Assembly: GCA_017163975.1 (NCBI GenBank)
Contig: JAFFSR010000395.1
Coordinates: forward strand, 566,001 to 630,000
From: Anastatus disparis
Lineage: Eukaryota > Arthropoda > Insecta > Hymenoptera > Eupelmidae
Reading direction: 5' to 3'
DNA length: 64,000 bases
Shown here: positions 1 to 10,996 of the stretch, piece by piece
Numbering within the stretch: position 1 is the first letter of the stretch
How the letters are laid out: every line of letters starts with the position of its first letter
Translations under genes and position numbers: made by a program
The notes under the pieces: generated by a model
The model's input: the letters and a program-made list of their open reading frames with translations, nothing else
Told to the model about the DNA's origin: nothing
Databases searched by the model: none

Positions 1-2766
1 AATCACTGTTTTTTTGAGGTAGCTTGAAATCGTTTGCGATTTAGTATATGAAAATTATACTATTTGTAGGTATTTCAAAGACGATTAATTTGAGACGTCA
101 TTGATGAAAATCGGTTAATAAATTTTATAAATAATGATAAACAAAAATCGAAAATCGCGAAATTTTAAAATATTTGTCATTTGATAAAAAAAGTATGTAC
201 ATGTTTGTAATTCAACAAAAATGTGCCTCTTATTATCCTTAAGTTACCATAAAAATTTCATCAAAAAATATTAATTATTTTAGGAGATATTCTATTTGTT
301 TATTAAAAAGAGGTCAAATGTACATTAAAAAATTCACCCAAAAATGTCATCGTAGAGACTTTATGATAATCATATAAAATTTAGATATTAACGTAAATTA
401 TATGAATTTGATGTGAAATCGCGTCCATTTTATTATTTTCAACCTAAATATGGCAAAAAAAAAAGTAAATTTTTTTCTTAATGGTTTTTTAAATATTTTT
501 ACAACTAATGAAAATATCAATATAGGGATTTGATATTCTTATTACTGGCAATTTTACGCAAATTTAAAAAAAAAAGAATGCTCTAGCTTAATTAGAAGCC
601 GAGATAATTTTTTTTTTTTTAAATTCGCCAATTGTTTATTTATAAATATTAAGGACTGAAATTTTTATCACAGCTAGAATAATACTTGAAGTTTATGATT
701 CCATTATATCGGAGATGAAAAAAAGATTTTGCAATGTAAAAATTAATATTTAAGTAATCAAGATTGCTACTAGTTAAACAGAGTAATTTTTCCTGCCTTG
801 CAAGAAAATTGATCTGGCGAGTTATAACTCATGTTCCGATTAAAAATTCCTTATATCTCCGTTAATTACGGACCAATTTTGACGTTTTTTTTTTAAATCG
901 GGGTAGCGCGTGAAAATAATAACAACTGTTGTATTTTTTTTTTTAATTATTTATTTCACAATAATTATTGCAAAAAAGAAATTGTTTAAACATATTTTTT
1001 TAAATATTAATTTTAGCAAAAAGATTTAAAAATAAAGTTTGTTCGTCATAAAAAAATAAACAATATTTCATTTTAGTATTTTCATGATAAAATCAATATT
1101 AAGTCTGGTAATTTGGAAAACAGATTGGAAAAAATTTTATCCAATTTATCAGACTTAATATTGATTTTATCATGAAAACACTAAAATAAAACATTGTTTA
1201 TTTTTTTAAGACGAACAAACTTTATTCCTAAAGCTATTTGCTAAAATTAATATTTAAAAAAATATGTTTAAACAATTTTTTTTTTGCAATAATTATTGTT
1301 AAATAAATAGTTTTTTAAAAACAAATACAACAGTTGTTATTATTTTCACGCGCTACCCCGATTTAAAAAAAAACGTCAAAATTGGTCCGTAATTAACGGA
1401 GATATAAGGAATTTTTCATGACAAAGTATAAATTTACGTTGAAATTCCAAACGAAAAATTTTTTTCAATCTGTTTTCCAAATTACCAGACTTAATATTGA
1501 TTTTATCATGAAAACACTAAAATGAAATATTGTTTATTTTTTTAAGACGAACAAACTTTATTTCTAAATCTATTTGCTAAAATTAATATTTAAAAAAATA
1601 TGTTTAAACAATTTCTTTTTTGCAATAATTATTGTGAAATAAATAATTAAAAAAAAAAATACAACAGTTGTTATTATTTTCACGCGCTACCCCGATTTAA
1701 AAAAAAAAACGTCAAAATTGGTCCGTAATTAACGGAGATATAAGGAATTTTTAATCGGAACATGAGTTATAACTCGCCAGATCAATTTTCTTGCAAGGCA
1801 GGAAAAATTACTTTGTTTAACTAGTAGCAATCTTGATTACTTAAATATTAATTTTTACATTGCAAAATCTTTTTTTCATCTCCGATATAATGGAATCATA
1901 AACTTCAAGTATTATTCTAGCTGTGATAAAAATTTCAGTCCTTAATATTTATAAATAAACAATTGGCGAATTTAAAAAAAAAAAATTATCTCGGCTTCTA
2001 ATTAAGCTAGAGCATTCTTTTTTTTTTTAATTTGCGTAAAATTGCCAGTAATAAGAATATCAAATCCCTATATTGATATTTTCATTAGTTGTAAAAATAT
2101 TTAAAAAACCATTAAGAAAAAAATTTACTTTTTTTTTTTGCCATATTTAGGTTGAAAATAATAAAATGGACGCGATTTCACATCAAATTCATATAATTTA
2201 CGTTAATATCTAAATTTTATATGATTATCATAAAGTCTCTACGATGACATTTTTGGGTGAATTTTTTAATGTACATTTGACCTCTTTTTAATAAACAAAT
2301 AGAATATCTCCTAAAATAATTAATATTTTTTGATGAAATTTTTATGGTAACTTAAGGATAATAAGAGGCACATTTTTGTTGAATTACAAACATGTACATC
2401 CTTTTTTTATCAAATGACAAATATTTTAAAATTTCGCGATTTTCGATTTTTGTTTATCATTATTTATAAAATTTATTAACCGATTTTCATCAATGACGTC
2501 TCAAATTAATCGTCTTTGAAATACCTACAAATAGTATAATTTTCATATACTAAATCGCAAACGATTTCAAGCTACCTCAAAAAAACAGTGATTTTTACGA
2601 ATTTTGCACCTTAAATCATTGCTTACTAATTCCTGACGGCTCAAATTTTTAGGGTAATTCCAGAGTCTCATTTCTAATCATCCAACAAAGCCATTTTTGG
2701 TGGTCTGCACCTGTTTCTAATTACATTAAATTTTAGCTCTTTTTTCGCTAATTCTAGTGGACTATA
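1..2766. repeat. LIR1: long inverted repeat with about 1.1 kb arms
   Basis: The left arm (1 to about 1140) is almost perfectly reverse-complementary to about 1455-2594. Between them, 1148-1420 is a second, shorter inverted copy of the inner part of the arm, so the centre holds three arm pieces. The arms match in both single-copy-like and poly-A/T stretches. Right of the arm, 2690-2766 ends in a motif (CTAATTCTAGTGGACTATA) also found at the edge of LIR2, so the unit probably extends to about 2766; its left end lies outside the window. No long reading frame is seen. A transcript across it could fold into a hairpin of about 1.1 kb; that it is transcribed is inference. Confidence 0.9.
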
Positions 2767-3919
2767 GACCGTAGTCGAATTTTGTCATATTTTGAGTATA
2801 AATTGAAATCAATTTAACACAATGTATTGAAAAGTCTTTATCCTTTAAGTCATCGATATTTCCAAAGGCGAAATTTCTTTCCGTGTAGGGGTTCCCATTT
2901 AAAAAAATGAGATTGACTTCAAAATAACCTTGAAAATGAGGTTTAAGGTCAAATCCAAGGTCACCATCGGATACCTTGTAAAAAGTTACTTCAAGAACGA
3001 CCTTCACCTGATTGAAAAAATTATCAATTTTGAAAATTTCTTAGGTGTATCGTTACTTTTTGGACACACTGTATATACTTTTATTGATATTTTGAAAAAA
3101 ATAAGTGTATTGGAGCAAATATTAACAAAGCTTTGAGGTAAATATTAACACTGTTAATGTTTATAAGATTGTAATTTCAATAACGAGGACTAAATGTGTT
3201 AGATAAAAAATTAATTCAAAGAGAACTGTACTGTGAATTTTATATTTATAGATATTATATAATCAATTTTTTTATTAATAATAATTAATGCGCAGAACAA
3301 AAGAATCATATTATTTTTGCGAAAAATACGAATAATTTTCTCACATTTTGTTATGATTTCCTTTTTTATATATGGAATGCCATTCGTGTATATATTTTTA
3401 TTTATTTATAGCTGAAAAATAGTTTTCTGCTAACATTAATTAATTGTTTATATTTACTGTCAAATTGCATCTTCATAATAAAAACAACTTAATGTTAATA
3501 CTAACCCTACACACAGGGTAAAAATTAACACGGAAACTTTTTAAATAAATCTCTTTCCTAAAAAAATCTATTGATGATTTAAAAAAAAACCCTGTACGAA
3601 ATCATAACTGATAGCTTGCACTAACATATAAAATAGGCTGTATAATTAAAAAATACTTAGATAAAAGAATAGAGATGTTTTTTCAAAAAATGTTAAGACC
3701 GGTCCCGGTCTACCCTACATTATTTCATAGCCTTGAATGAAGCACACTTGAAATAAATATGCCGCTCCACATTTCTGGAAAGGACAAGCATATTTATATA
3801 TAAATAAAATTGCTATGTATAGCAAAGTTAGTAATCTATTCAGTTACAGTTTCTCGTTGTATTTGATAAAAAGTAGTACATTCAACTGTTCTCAAATGAG
3901 ATCAGTATCTAAATAAATT
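2767..3919. other. No gene recognised; one repeat-like fragment
   Basis: A+T-rich sequence. The part 2850-3076 holds GGTCAAGGTCA-like steps and ends near TTTTTGGACACACTGTATAT, which resembles ends of dispersed insect repeats that carry a GACACCCTGTATA motif; I cannot assign a superfamily. Around 3790-3850 there is a TATATATAAATAAA stretch that could act as a TATA region for the short reading frame that follows. Confidence 0.4.
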
Positions 3920-4021
3920 ATGTCGTTGGATAATAGCTTTGATTATATTCCAAGGAGTGATTCAGAATCACAAAAAAATGAAACGAATGATGGTTTTAAA
4001 AAAAGACAAAGGAATCCCTAA
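3920..4021 (+). CDS. Short ORF of 33 codons, unrecognised, possibly a broken first exon
   Basis: ATG at 3920 opens a 33-codon frame ending TAA at 4019-4021. The product is polar and charged (MSLDNSFDYIPRSD, then a Lys/Arg-rich end) and matches no family I know. It follows a TATA-like stretch at about 3790 and a plausible untranslated leader. Such short acidic starts are seen in first exons of transposon genes, but nothing downstream supports that. Chance ORF is a good alternative. Confidence 0.2.
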   Translation: MSLDNSFDYIPRSDSESQKNETNDGFKKRQRNP

Positions 4022-4124
4022 AATCATAGTCAACAAAAAAGATATGTTACACTTACTTTAATTCATTCCACCGGTACATCATAATTTTTTTTAAATCTTA
4101 CTACCCATATGGAAATAATTTCTG

Positions 4125-4259
4125 TGAATAACTGTAAATAATAGGAAATAATTGTAAATAACTGTTAAAAAATGTCAGGATAGAGACATAAATAATAGTT
4201 ATTTACAGTTATTTACTATTATTTACTATTAATTACTATTATTTACAGTTATTTATAGT
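4125..4259. repeat. Left part of an A/T minisatellite, interrupted by the copia element
   Basis: Degenerate tandem copies of TTATTTACAGT (4190-4259), preceded at 4125-4165 by the reverse complement (ACTGTAAATAAT). The array resumes at 9315 after the retrotransposon, so both parts formed one array before insertion. Confidence 0.85.
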
Positions 4260-4290
4260 TGTTAGAATATAAGTGCGCCCATGCACCTAT

Positions 4291-4349
<59 letters not shown>

Positions 4350-4583
4350 AAGCATCTTGGTTTCCCCTCCTCTCCTCGTCTCCAAACTTGACCATAGCTG
4401 CCGTTTTGTCTTAGCTTTGGTATTTAGTCTTTGCTGTGCGCTTTATTAGAAAGTTTTCCCTTTTCCTAAAGAGTGTTAACGACTATTCTCACATATAAAG
4501 AGTGTTCATATAATTTCACACATATTAAAGAATGTTACAATTCTTATCTTGTTGTTTTATTTTATTAAACCATATCACCAACA
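4260..4583 (+). repeat. 5' LTR of the copia element
   Basis: 324 bp, starts TGTTAGAATATAAG and ends CACCAACA. A (TA)n run at about 4296-4344 passes into TATAATATAAAG (4341-4352), a likely TATA region. The pyrimidine-rich part that follows and two AAAGAGTGTT copies are shared with the 3' LTR. Confidence 0.93.
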
Positions 4584-4600
4584 GGTTATGGGTCCAGCAC
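4584..4600 (+). promoter_or_regulatory. Primer-binding site, initiator-tRNA-Met fragment type
   Basis: GGTTATGGGTCCAGCAC begins at the base after the 5' LTR. Copia uses an internal part of initiator tRNA-Met as primer and has a closely similar site; one base differs from the form I expect. This supports copia assignment and orientation. Confidence 0.85.
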
Positions 4601-4801
4601 GCTTCAAGTGCGCGAATAACAAGTGATATCTTTGCAAATATTTATAACAAATTAGAAATTGTTTTATATTCACGCATCCTAGTGAGTGCATAAATAAATA
4701 AGGAAAAATTGCCATTTAAAATAACAAAAAAAAGAAAACAACATAACGAGTGAATTAAAGAGTGTTTTATAATAATAAAAAGGATAATTTATATTATAAC
4801 A

Positions 4802-6474
4802 ATGGCAGAACAAGCTAAAATTGAAAGTAAGTAAAATTATATTTATGCATATAATTTTATAAAGACGTGTACGAGTGTTTATATGATGTGTTTCAATAAT
4901 TTTATTCATTCTTGTCTTTTCTCTCCTTATCCATATAATGCATGAACGTTGAAAATATTATGAGTGTTAAAATCTATTGAATTAACTTATAAGATGAATC
5001 CTAAGAATAATTATAATAAGAAAATAAAGAAAAAAAAAAAAGAGAAAAGCGTCAGGACGCTTTGAACATGCAATAAAAGGAGAGAAAACGAAAGAACGAA
5101 AAAGAAATTTTTTTTATAAAGACGGTCAAAGAGTGTATTGTATTTGTAAAAAGAAAAAGCAAAAACGTGAGTCATAAGTTTACATCTAGGCAAAATATTG
5201 CTTGGATGTAAACATGTGGTGCCTAAGAACGAACTGTAAAGCGAACGAAAAGGTCTGGGTTTTTCCCGGCTTGCAGGCCCGTGCTTAAACGGCAGGTCGA
5301 GTATAAGCTTCAATGGCTATACTGTCATAAAAAAAGGGCCCTAAAAGAAAATAATACACGATGTGAATACATATTGTACGTTGTACACTAAAAAAAAAAC
5401 ATTATTTTCTAAAAATTTAGTTATACAAATTATAATTTGTACAACTAATGCACCAAGATAACGAGAGTTTTAAAATACATAAGATGTGCTTATGCCATAA
5501 ATAGTGTTAATTAAAAATAAATAAAATAAATATGTAAATGGCATGTGTGTATATATGTAAACATGTATGTACATATATATAAATATGATAAATCATAAAA
5601 CTGCAGTTATGAATAATAATAATTCAAATTATTATTATTTATTTTTAAAGAGTGTACGACTGTATTTAAGAATGTACGAGTGTATTTTTAAAGAGTGTCA
5701 AATAATCTTAAAAATTTATGCGCATAAAATAACTTTAAATAATGAATTTTTTTACATATTATTTCAGAAAAAATGAGATTTTAAGGCGAAGATTTATTTA
5801 TCGAAGCTACCGAAAATACTATTCAGATTATTACGATCAGTAGGTTGGTAAATGAGAGTACTCGAGTAAAATAAATTTATTTTAATTAAAAATATATATA
5901 CATATTAAAAATCTAGCTAGTAATTATGTCTTTACTCCCTTTATTGGTAAATTCATTATAATAAGAGTAAAGAACAAATGAGTCAGCTGACAGGTATATA
6001 CATTGTGTATGTATATACCTACGTGTATGCACATGTATATATATGTGTGTATATATATTAAGACAGCGATACCTTGTTGGGTAAATTGCATACGGGTGAA
6101 CGCTGTGCGTATTACCTGTATGTAAGAGACTAGGGTGATTGGGCTTGTGATTTTGTGTTCAAACACAAATCTAATTACCTGTTACGAATTTATTGTACTT
6201 GATGTTCGGTCAATAAGTTCAGTAGCAAGGCTTTATACTTAATCTCTATTGCTGCTTTACAGATCGACCTGCAACGAAAGAAAGTGGGTGGAAGCTCGTA
6301 AATGACAGACTTCAAAGACGCGCAGAGGAGAAAAAGAGGATTGAGATTAAGGAAGCCACAATCCAACGAGAAGGAAAATCTGTTCAGGAAGCTGGAAACA
6401 TGATATCAAGGATTGTCCTAATGATATCCACGGTGACAATAACAACACAAATATTAATTTTAATATTACAATGA
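4802..6474 (+). CDS. Possible spliced small ORF in the copia leader (about 80 aa)
   Basis: ATG at 4802 starts MAEQAKIE and reaches a strong donor (GTAAGT at 4827-4832). An acceptor TTTACAG ends at 6262, and joining 4802-4826 to 6263 keeps frame through about 70 codons: a charged, Arg/Lys/Glu-rich middle (LQRRAEEKKRIEIKEA) and a hydrophobic C-terminus that could be a membrane segment, with TGA at 6472-6474. A CAG|GTAAAA donor follows at 6475-6480. Copia elements do splice, but this product is not Gag as I know it. The same bases in another frame (6381-6420) vaguely recall a CCHC zinc knuckle, so a decayed gag is the main alternative. Splicing is predicted only. Confidence 0.25.
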
Positions 6475-6673
6475 CAGGTAAAAGAGATATACTGATATTA
6501 TAATTAAGTCACATTGAAATTAAAGAACAGTATAGGATCAGTAAGACGGTATGAAATTCTGCATTAAGAGTGTTGAAGAGTGGCACGTGCATGTGTGAGT
6601 GAAGTAAGAACAGTATGAGTGTAAAAGCAGCAAAGTAAAAGAGAGTTTATTTAAAAGAGATAAACCGAAACTT

Positions 6674-7036
6674 ATGGTGTCTAAAGTTTCAGGTAACGAG
6701 TATGATGCAGAAATTATACGATATAACAAAATTCTTAAGGATATAATGAATTTGTGTGAAACTACAATAAAGTTCACAAAACAATTCGCAGCTTCCATAA
6801 CAGATTTCAAGAATACGCTTGCAAAAGCATTAAATCAACAAAAGGTATACTAAAGGCAATAAAGCATGAATCATGGGAGTAACATGATCAAACAACGAGT
6901 GCTCTTAAAGAGATTAAGATCAGTTTTGGCACGACTTGGTTTAGATACGTGTAATATACACGAAGTTATTGGAGAGAATTACGAAGATTTGACAGAATCA
7001 CAGACTCAAGATGGAGTTCAGGATTCAATGTTTTAA
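6674..7036 (+). pseudogene. Unrecognised reading frame with two stops inside the copia element
   Basis: A 59-codon frame (6674-6853, starting MVSKVSGNEYDAE) and a 56-codon frame (6866-7036, starting MNHGSNMIKQRV) lie in the same phase, separated by only two in-frame TAA codons. Together they look like one ancestral frame of about 120 codons, rich in charged residues and predicted mostly helical. It does not resemble copia Gag, protease, integrase, RT or RNase H as I know them. It could be a decayed gag segment or an accessory sequence. Confidence 0.25.
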
Positions 7037-7593
7037 AAAGAAAAATCAGGTTCAATGTTTATCACGCTATAACTTTGGGAAAAAATAATATTTTGACATG
7101 CTATAACTACTATTTCGAAAGGATTTGAGCTCAGCTTTCATTTAAAAAAAGTTTCAAGCTCCTAGCTATCAATGCTAAGGAATTATATGCGTTTGAAAAT
7201 CTAGTAACTTTTTTAGTGATTTTCTTTAATTACCTGTAAATAGGGAAATATTGAGCGTTGGGGTCTAAAATTCTGTTTCCTTTCATATTTTGACATCTGA
7301 AAACTTATCCCAAAGTTTGAGCAAAATCCGTGATCCGGAGGTCTGATACTCTCCTAGTTAGACATTTATCAATCAGTATTCTTAAATGGAATAACAAATG
7401 AAGAAACCTACACGGAAATTCCGAATGTACTGCGAATGAGCAATAAAATGAAGAAATCTTAAGTATGCAAACTGAAAAAGGGCACTTTACAGTCTGAAAA
7501 TAAGTTCAAAGAAGTAGCATGAAAGATTTTCTGAAGCAACTCGAAAAATAGGATTGATATCAGATGATCATTGATATCATAATGATTCTTGTC

Positions 7594-8560
7594 TATTTAT
7601 CTGGAGAAATGAAAAATATGGTCATATTATTACTTTATGTAGACGACATCCTTCTCACAAGCAACGACCATAAGAAAATGAATGATATAAAATCCAAACT
7701 CAAAGAGGAATTTTCAATGAAAGACTTAAGTAAACCTAAAGAATTTTTATCAACAAAATATATAGACCAATTGCTGAAGACATTTAAATTCGAAGAGATG
7801 TATTTGCAAAGAATAACTCTTGTAACCACACAGGTTATTACCAAAGAGAGAAGAGACAGAGAAGATGAACATTTGAAAACAGAAACGATTGTTTCCGCAC
7901 CTTACAGAAAAGCTATTGGTTCGTTGTTATACTCAGCCGTTGCAATACGACCTGATATTTCTCATGCAACAAATCTACTAAGCATACATCAACCAAATTT
8001 TACTATATGAATGAATGAAAAATGATGAAAATAATTTTCAGATATTTGAAGGGATGAAACAGTTGACTTTTTGTTATCGTGCAAATAGAAATGATTTATA
8101 AGCATTTGCTAATGCAAGATCTGCCGATTGTAGTTTTGACTTTAATTACGTGTTGACATGTTATTCAGTTATTTGGTAATGCAATCACTTGACGTACGTA
8201 CAAGCAATCTTATGTGGCTCTATCTGCTTGTCAAGCTGAGTCTGTCGCTACGAGTGAAACTTGTCAAGAACTAACTGCATCAAACAAATCAATAACCATA
8301 ATGCTAGACAAGTCTTTTCATCCTATGAAATTATGGTGTGATAACAAGGCAGCAGGTGTAAGTGCAAAGATAACTGGTTGGAATAAACTTCGACACATGA
8401 CGGAAGTAAGAGAGCATTATGTAAAATAATGCTTTAAAGAGATTTAGTCAAGGTGTGCTGGATTCTCTCAAAAGAACAAAAGCTGATATTTTTACTAAGT
8501 CCTTCAGTGTACATAAGAATTTAACTGATAAAATTCTAAACAGAATTAAAAATGTGTGAA
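7594..8560 (+). pseudogene. Copia pol remnant: reverse transcriptase end and RNase H
   Basis: Three blocks on the plus strand. 7564-8010 encodes the RT catalytic turn LLYVDDILL followed by a copia-type stretch (KLKEEFSMKDLSKPKEFL) and then PYRKAIGSLLYSAVAIRPDI, the conserved region downstream of RT. After a frameshift near 8010-8030, 8031-8210 keeps traces of the FRYLKG step. 8214-8429 encodes RNase H: ALSACQAESVA (with the catalytic-type Glu), then LWCDNKAA (the D-N pair). 8430-8555 keeps the C-terminal block (KRTKADIFTKSF). Several frameshifts and stops make it non-functional. The upstream integrase and most of RT are missing or unrecognisable. Confidence 0.85.
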
Positions 8561-8755
8561 GAGCGGTTGACTTGATTACAATAACCAAAGACGTGTAAAG
8601 AGTAATTGACTTATAAAGGTTGGTTTACAATGATTAGAGATGTGTAAGGAGTGGTTGACTTGATCACAATAATTAAAGACGTGTAAAGAGTGATTGACTT
8701 GTGAAGATTGGTTTACAACGATTAAAGATGTGTAAAGAGTGATTTAATTTATTTA
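8555..8755 (+). repeat. Tandem repeat in the copia 3' region
   Basis: About five imperfect copies, spacing about 40-50 bp, of a unit containing GTGTAAAGAGTGATTGACTT and ACAATAATTAAAGAC. They lie between the end of pol and the purine tract. The AAAGAGTG core matches motifs in the LTR and leader. Confidence 0.75.
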
Positions 8756-8998
8756 TTTGTTTCAGAGAATAAAAACAAGCAATATTGAAGACGTGAATCA
8801 AAAAGATAGGTAAATTCAAGAAAAGGAAACACTACAACTCAAAAATTCAAATAGACAAATAAAGTTCCTATTAATCTTGTTTTAAAATTGAAATAAATTT
8901 TTGTTATTTAAATGTCAACAGTATTTTGTAATTTTATACGCAATTTATATGTCAAAATATATTTTAAAGTCTCACGTTAATAAAACCAAAGGAGCATG

Positions 8999-9010
8999 GT
9001 CGGGAGGGAG
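8999..9010 (+). other. Polypurine tract of the copia element
   Basis: GTCGGGAGGGAG lies directly before the 3' LTR, where plus-strand priming is expected. Confidence 0.75.
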
Positions 9011-9041
9011 TGTTAGAATATAAGTGCGCCCATGCACCTAT

Positions 9042-9080
<39 letters not shown>

Positions 9081-9314
9081 AAGCATCTTGGTTTCCCCTC
9101 CTCTCCTCGTCTCCAAACTTGACCATAGCTGCCGTTTTGTCTTAGCTTTGGTATTTAGTCTTTGCTGTGCGCTTTATTAGAAAGTTTTCCCTTTTCCTAA
9201 AGAGTGTTAACGACTGTTCTCACATATAAAGAGTGTACATATAATTTCACACATATTAAAGAATGTTACAATTCTTATCTTGTTGTTTTATTTTATTAAA
9301 CCATATCACCAACA
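9011..9314 (+). repeat. 3' LTR of the copia element
   Basis: 304 bp, same ends as the 5' LTR. Differences seen: a TA run shorter by 20 bp and base changes in the part near 9213 and 9231. The 5-bp ATAGT duplication follows directly. Confidence 0.93.
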
Positions 9315-9862
9315 ATAGTTATTAACAGTTATTAACAGTGATTTATAGTTATTTACAATTATTTACAATTATTTACAGTTTTTTTATAGTTATTTACATT
9401 TTCAAAAATTTTTTAAATTGGTGAATAATTGAATGTTATTAATAATTATTTACAATTATTTATAGTTATTTACAATTATTTATAGTTATTTACAATGATT
9501 TACAGTTTTTTATGGTTATTTACAGTTTTTTATAGTTATTTACAGTTATTTATAATTATTTACAATTATTTACAATTTTTCATAGTTTTTTTACAATTAT
9601 TAACAATTATTCACATTTTCAAAATATTTCGCATATATATAAAAAAATTGAATAAATTTGTGAAAATGCAAATAATTGTAAATAACTGTAAAAAACTGTA
9701 AAAAAACTATAAATAATCATAAATAAATGTGAATAATCGTAAAAAAATGTAAATAATCGTAAAAAAATGTGAATTAATGTAAATAACTGTAAATAAATAT
9801 AAATAAGTGTAAATAAGTGTAAATAACAGTAAATAATTGTAAATAATTGTAAATAACTATTA
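9315..9862. repeat. Right part of the A/T minisatellite, itself inverted
   Basis: 9315-9610 is an array of TTATTTACAGTTAT-type units; 9660-9862 is the same array in inverted orientation (AATAACTGTAAA units). The two halves could pair. ORFs read through it on both strands because the unit lacks stops; they are not genes. Confidence 0.85.
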
Positions 9863-9957
9863 TTCATGTCTTAATTACCGATTTTACAAAACTTACGGGC
9901 GGGATATTGATATAAGTTAATATAGCGTTAATTTGGAACCTTAGTAAAATTTGACAT

Positions 9958-10974
9958 CCCTACCGAAAAAAATTAGTTGATCAATCAGTTGATGATTTAT
10001 CAGTTGATTTATCAATAAACTTTTCAGGTCATTCAATTGATTATCATTCCAATTATAAAAAATAAAATATTTAATATTCATAAGTATATCCAATTATATA
10101 TGTTTGTGTACTATACTATTATTTTAAAGTACTCCAAATGTTTAGAAGAATTAGAACTTATACAATATAAAATTCCTAGAAAAATGTATGGGTGCTGATT
10201 ACATTTCTGAAGTTATAAGTTGTAATGGTTACCTGCATAATTTTTAGCTAAAATTTATTAAGTAACACATTTTAATGAAATTTCATTGACACAAGATATA
10301 TTCTTAAGATTTTATTTTTTAAATAACGGATTATTTAAAATTTTTTGAAGCACTAATCATGTTTTGAAGGCTGAAATATAATTTATATTTAAACTTCATG
10401 AGCACTGATAATGGTTTTTTATTAGATTTATATTTTAATAATTCATTAGACAAGCTTATTTGAACAGATGCAAAGCTGAAGAGTTAAGTAAATACATTAT
10501 TAAATAACCTTAAACTTATTGTCTCGTTACATGACTTTTAAATAATTCATTAATGAAAATGAGAGTGGAACAATTACAAGAAAAACAAAAGTAAAAAAAA
10601 AAAATTTAATCGTTATGAAACATTTATTGAAATTTATTTCTAAAAAAACGTTTTTACTACTGTTAAGGAGATGTAAACGGACACTACACCTGTACCTATA
10701 GATATTAACTTCCTTTCCATTTTATTGCTGAATTTCTAGAAAAGAAATGCATTAGCTTTGATTTTTAATTACTTGATTTTTAACTTGATTTTTCACTTGA
10801 TTACTCACCTGATTTTTCATTTGATTTTATCACCCGATTTTTCATCTGATTAATCTCATGATTTTTCACTTAATTAATTCACCTGTCAGATCATGTCATA
10901 AAGTCAGGTGATTAATCATATAATAAATAAGATGATAAATCAAGTGATTAATCACTTGGCCTTTTTCAGTAGGG
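9958..10974. mobile_element. J1: inverted-repeat element with CCCTAC ends
   Basis: Starts CCCTACCGAAAAAAATTAGT and ends in the complement of CCCTACTGAAAAAGGCC, both followed inward by (GAT)TTATCA(A/G)TTGAT-type units. The part 9975-10550 is nearly identical to J2 (31728-32512). From 10551 on the two copies differ: J1 continues into an inverted duplicate of 11762-11972. The right flank (10975-10996) is the end of a family C element, so J1 may have inserted in an older C copy. No coding frame. Confidence 0.7.
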
Positions 10975-10996
10975 GAGATACATGACCTGCTCTTAA

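Larger units (their letters stand above)
4260..9314 (+). mobile_element. Ty1/copia-type LTR retrotransposon, complete ends, decayed interior
   Basis: Two LTRs (4260-4583 and 9011-9314), both TG...CA, are flanked by the same 5 bp ATAGT (4255-4259 and 9315-9319), a target duplication. A primer-binding site follows the 5' LTR and a purine tract precedes the 3' LTR. The total length of 5055 bp fits copia. The pol remnant carries LLYVDDIL, PYRKAIGSLLY...RPDIS and ALSACQAESVA, the Ty1/copia RT and RNase H motifs, in the usual order. No intact gag, protease or integrase frame is seen. The LTRs differ by the length of a TA run (20 bp) and about two base changes, so the insertion is recent while the coding part is already ruined: this copy was probably mobilised in trans. 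The motif AAAGAGTGT recurs in the LTR, leader and 3' part. Confidence 0.93.

Noticed and set aside
6381..6423. CCHC zinc knuckle of copia gag
   Set aside because: Only part of the pattern can be read, and only with a frameshift; in another frame the same bases form a longer open frame. Kept as an alternative, not called.
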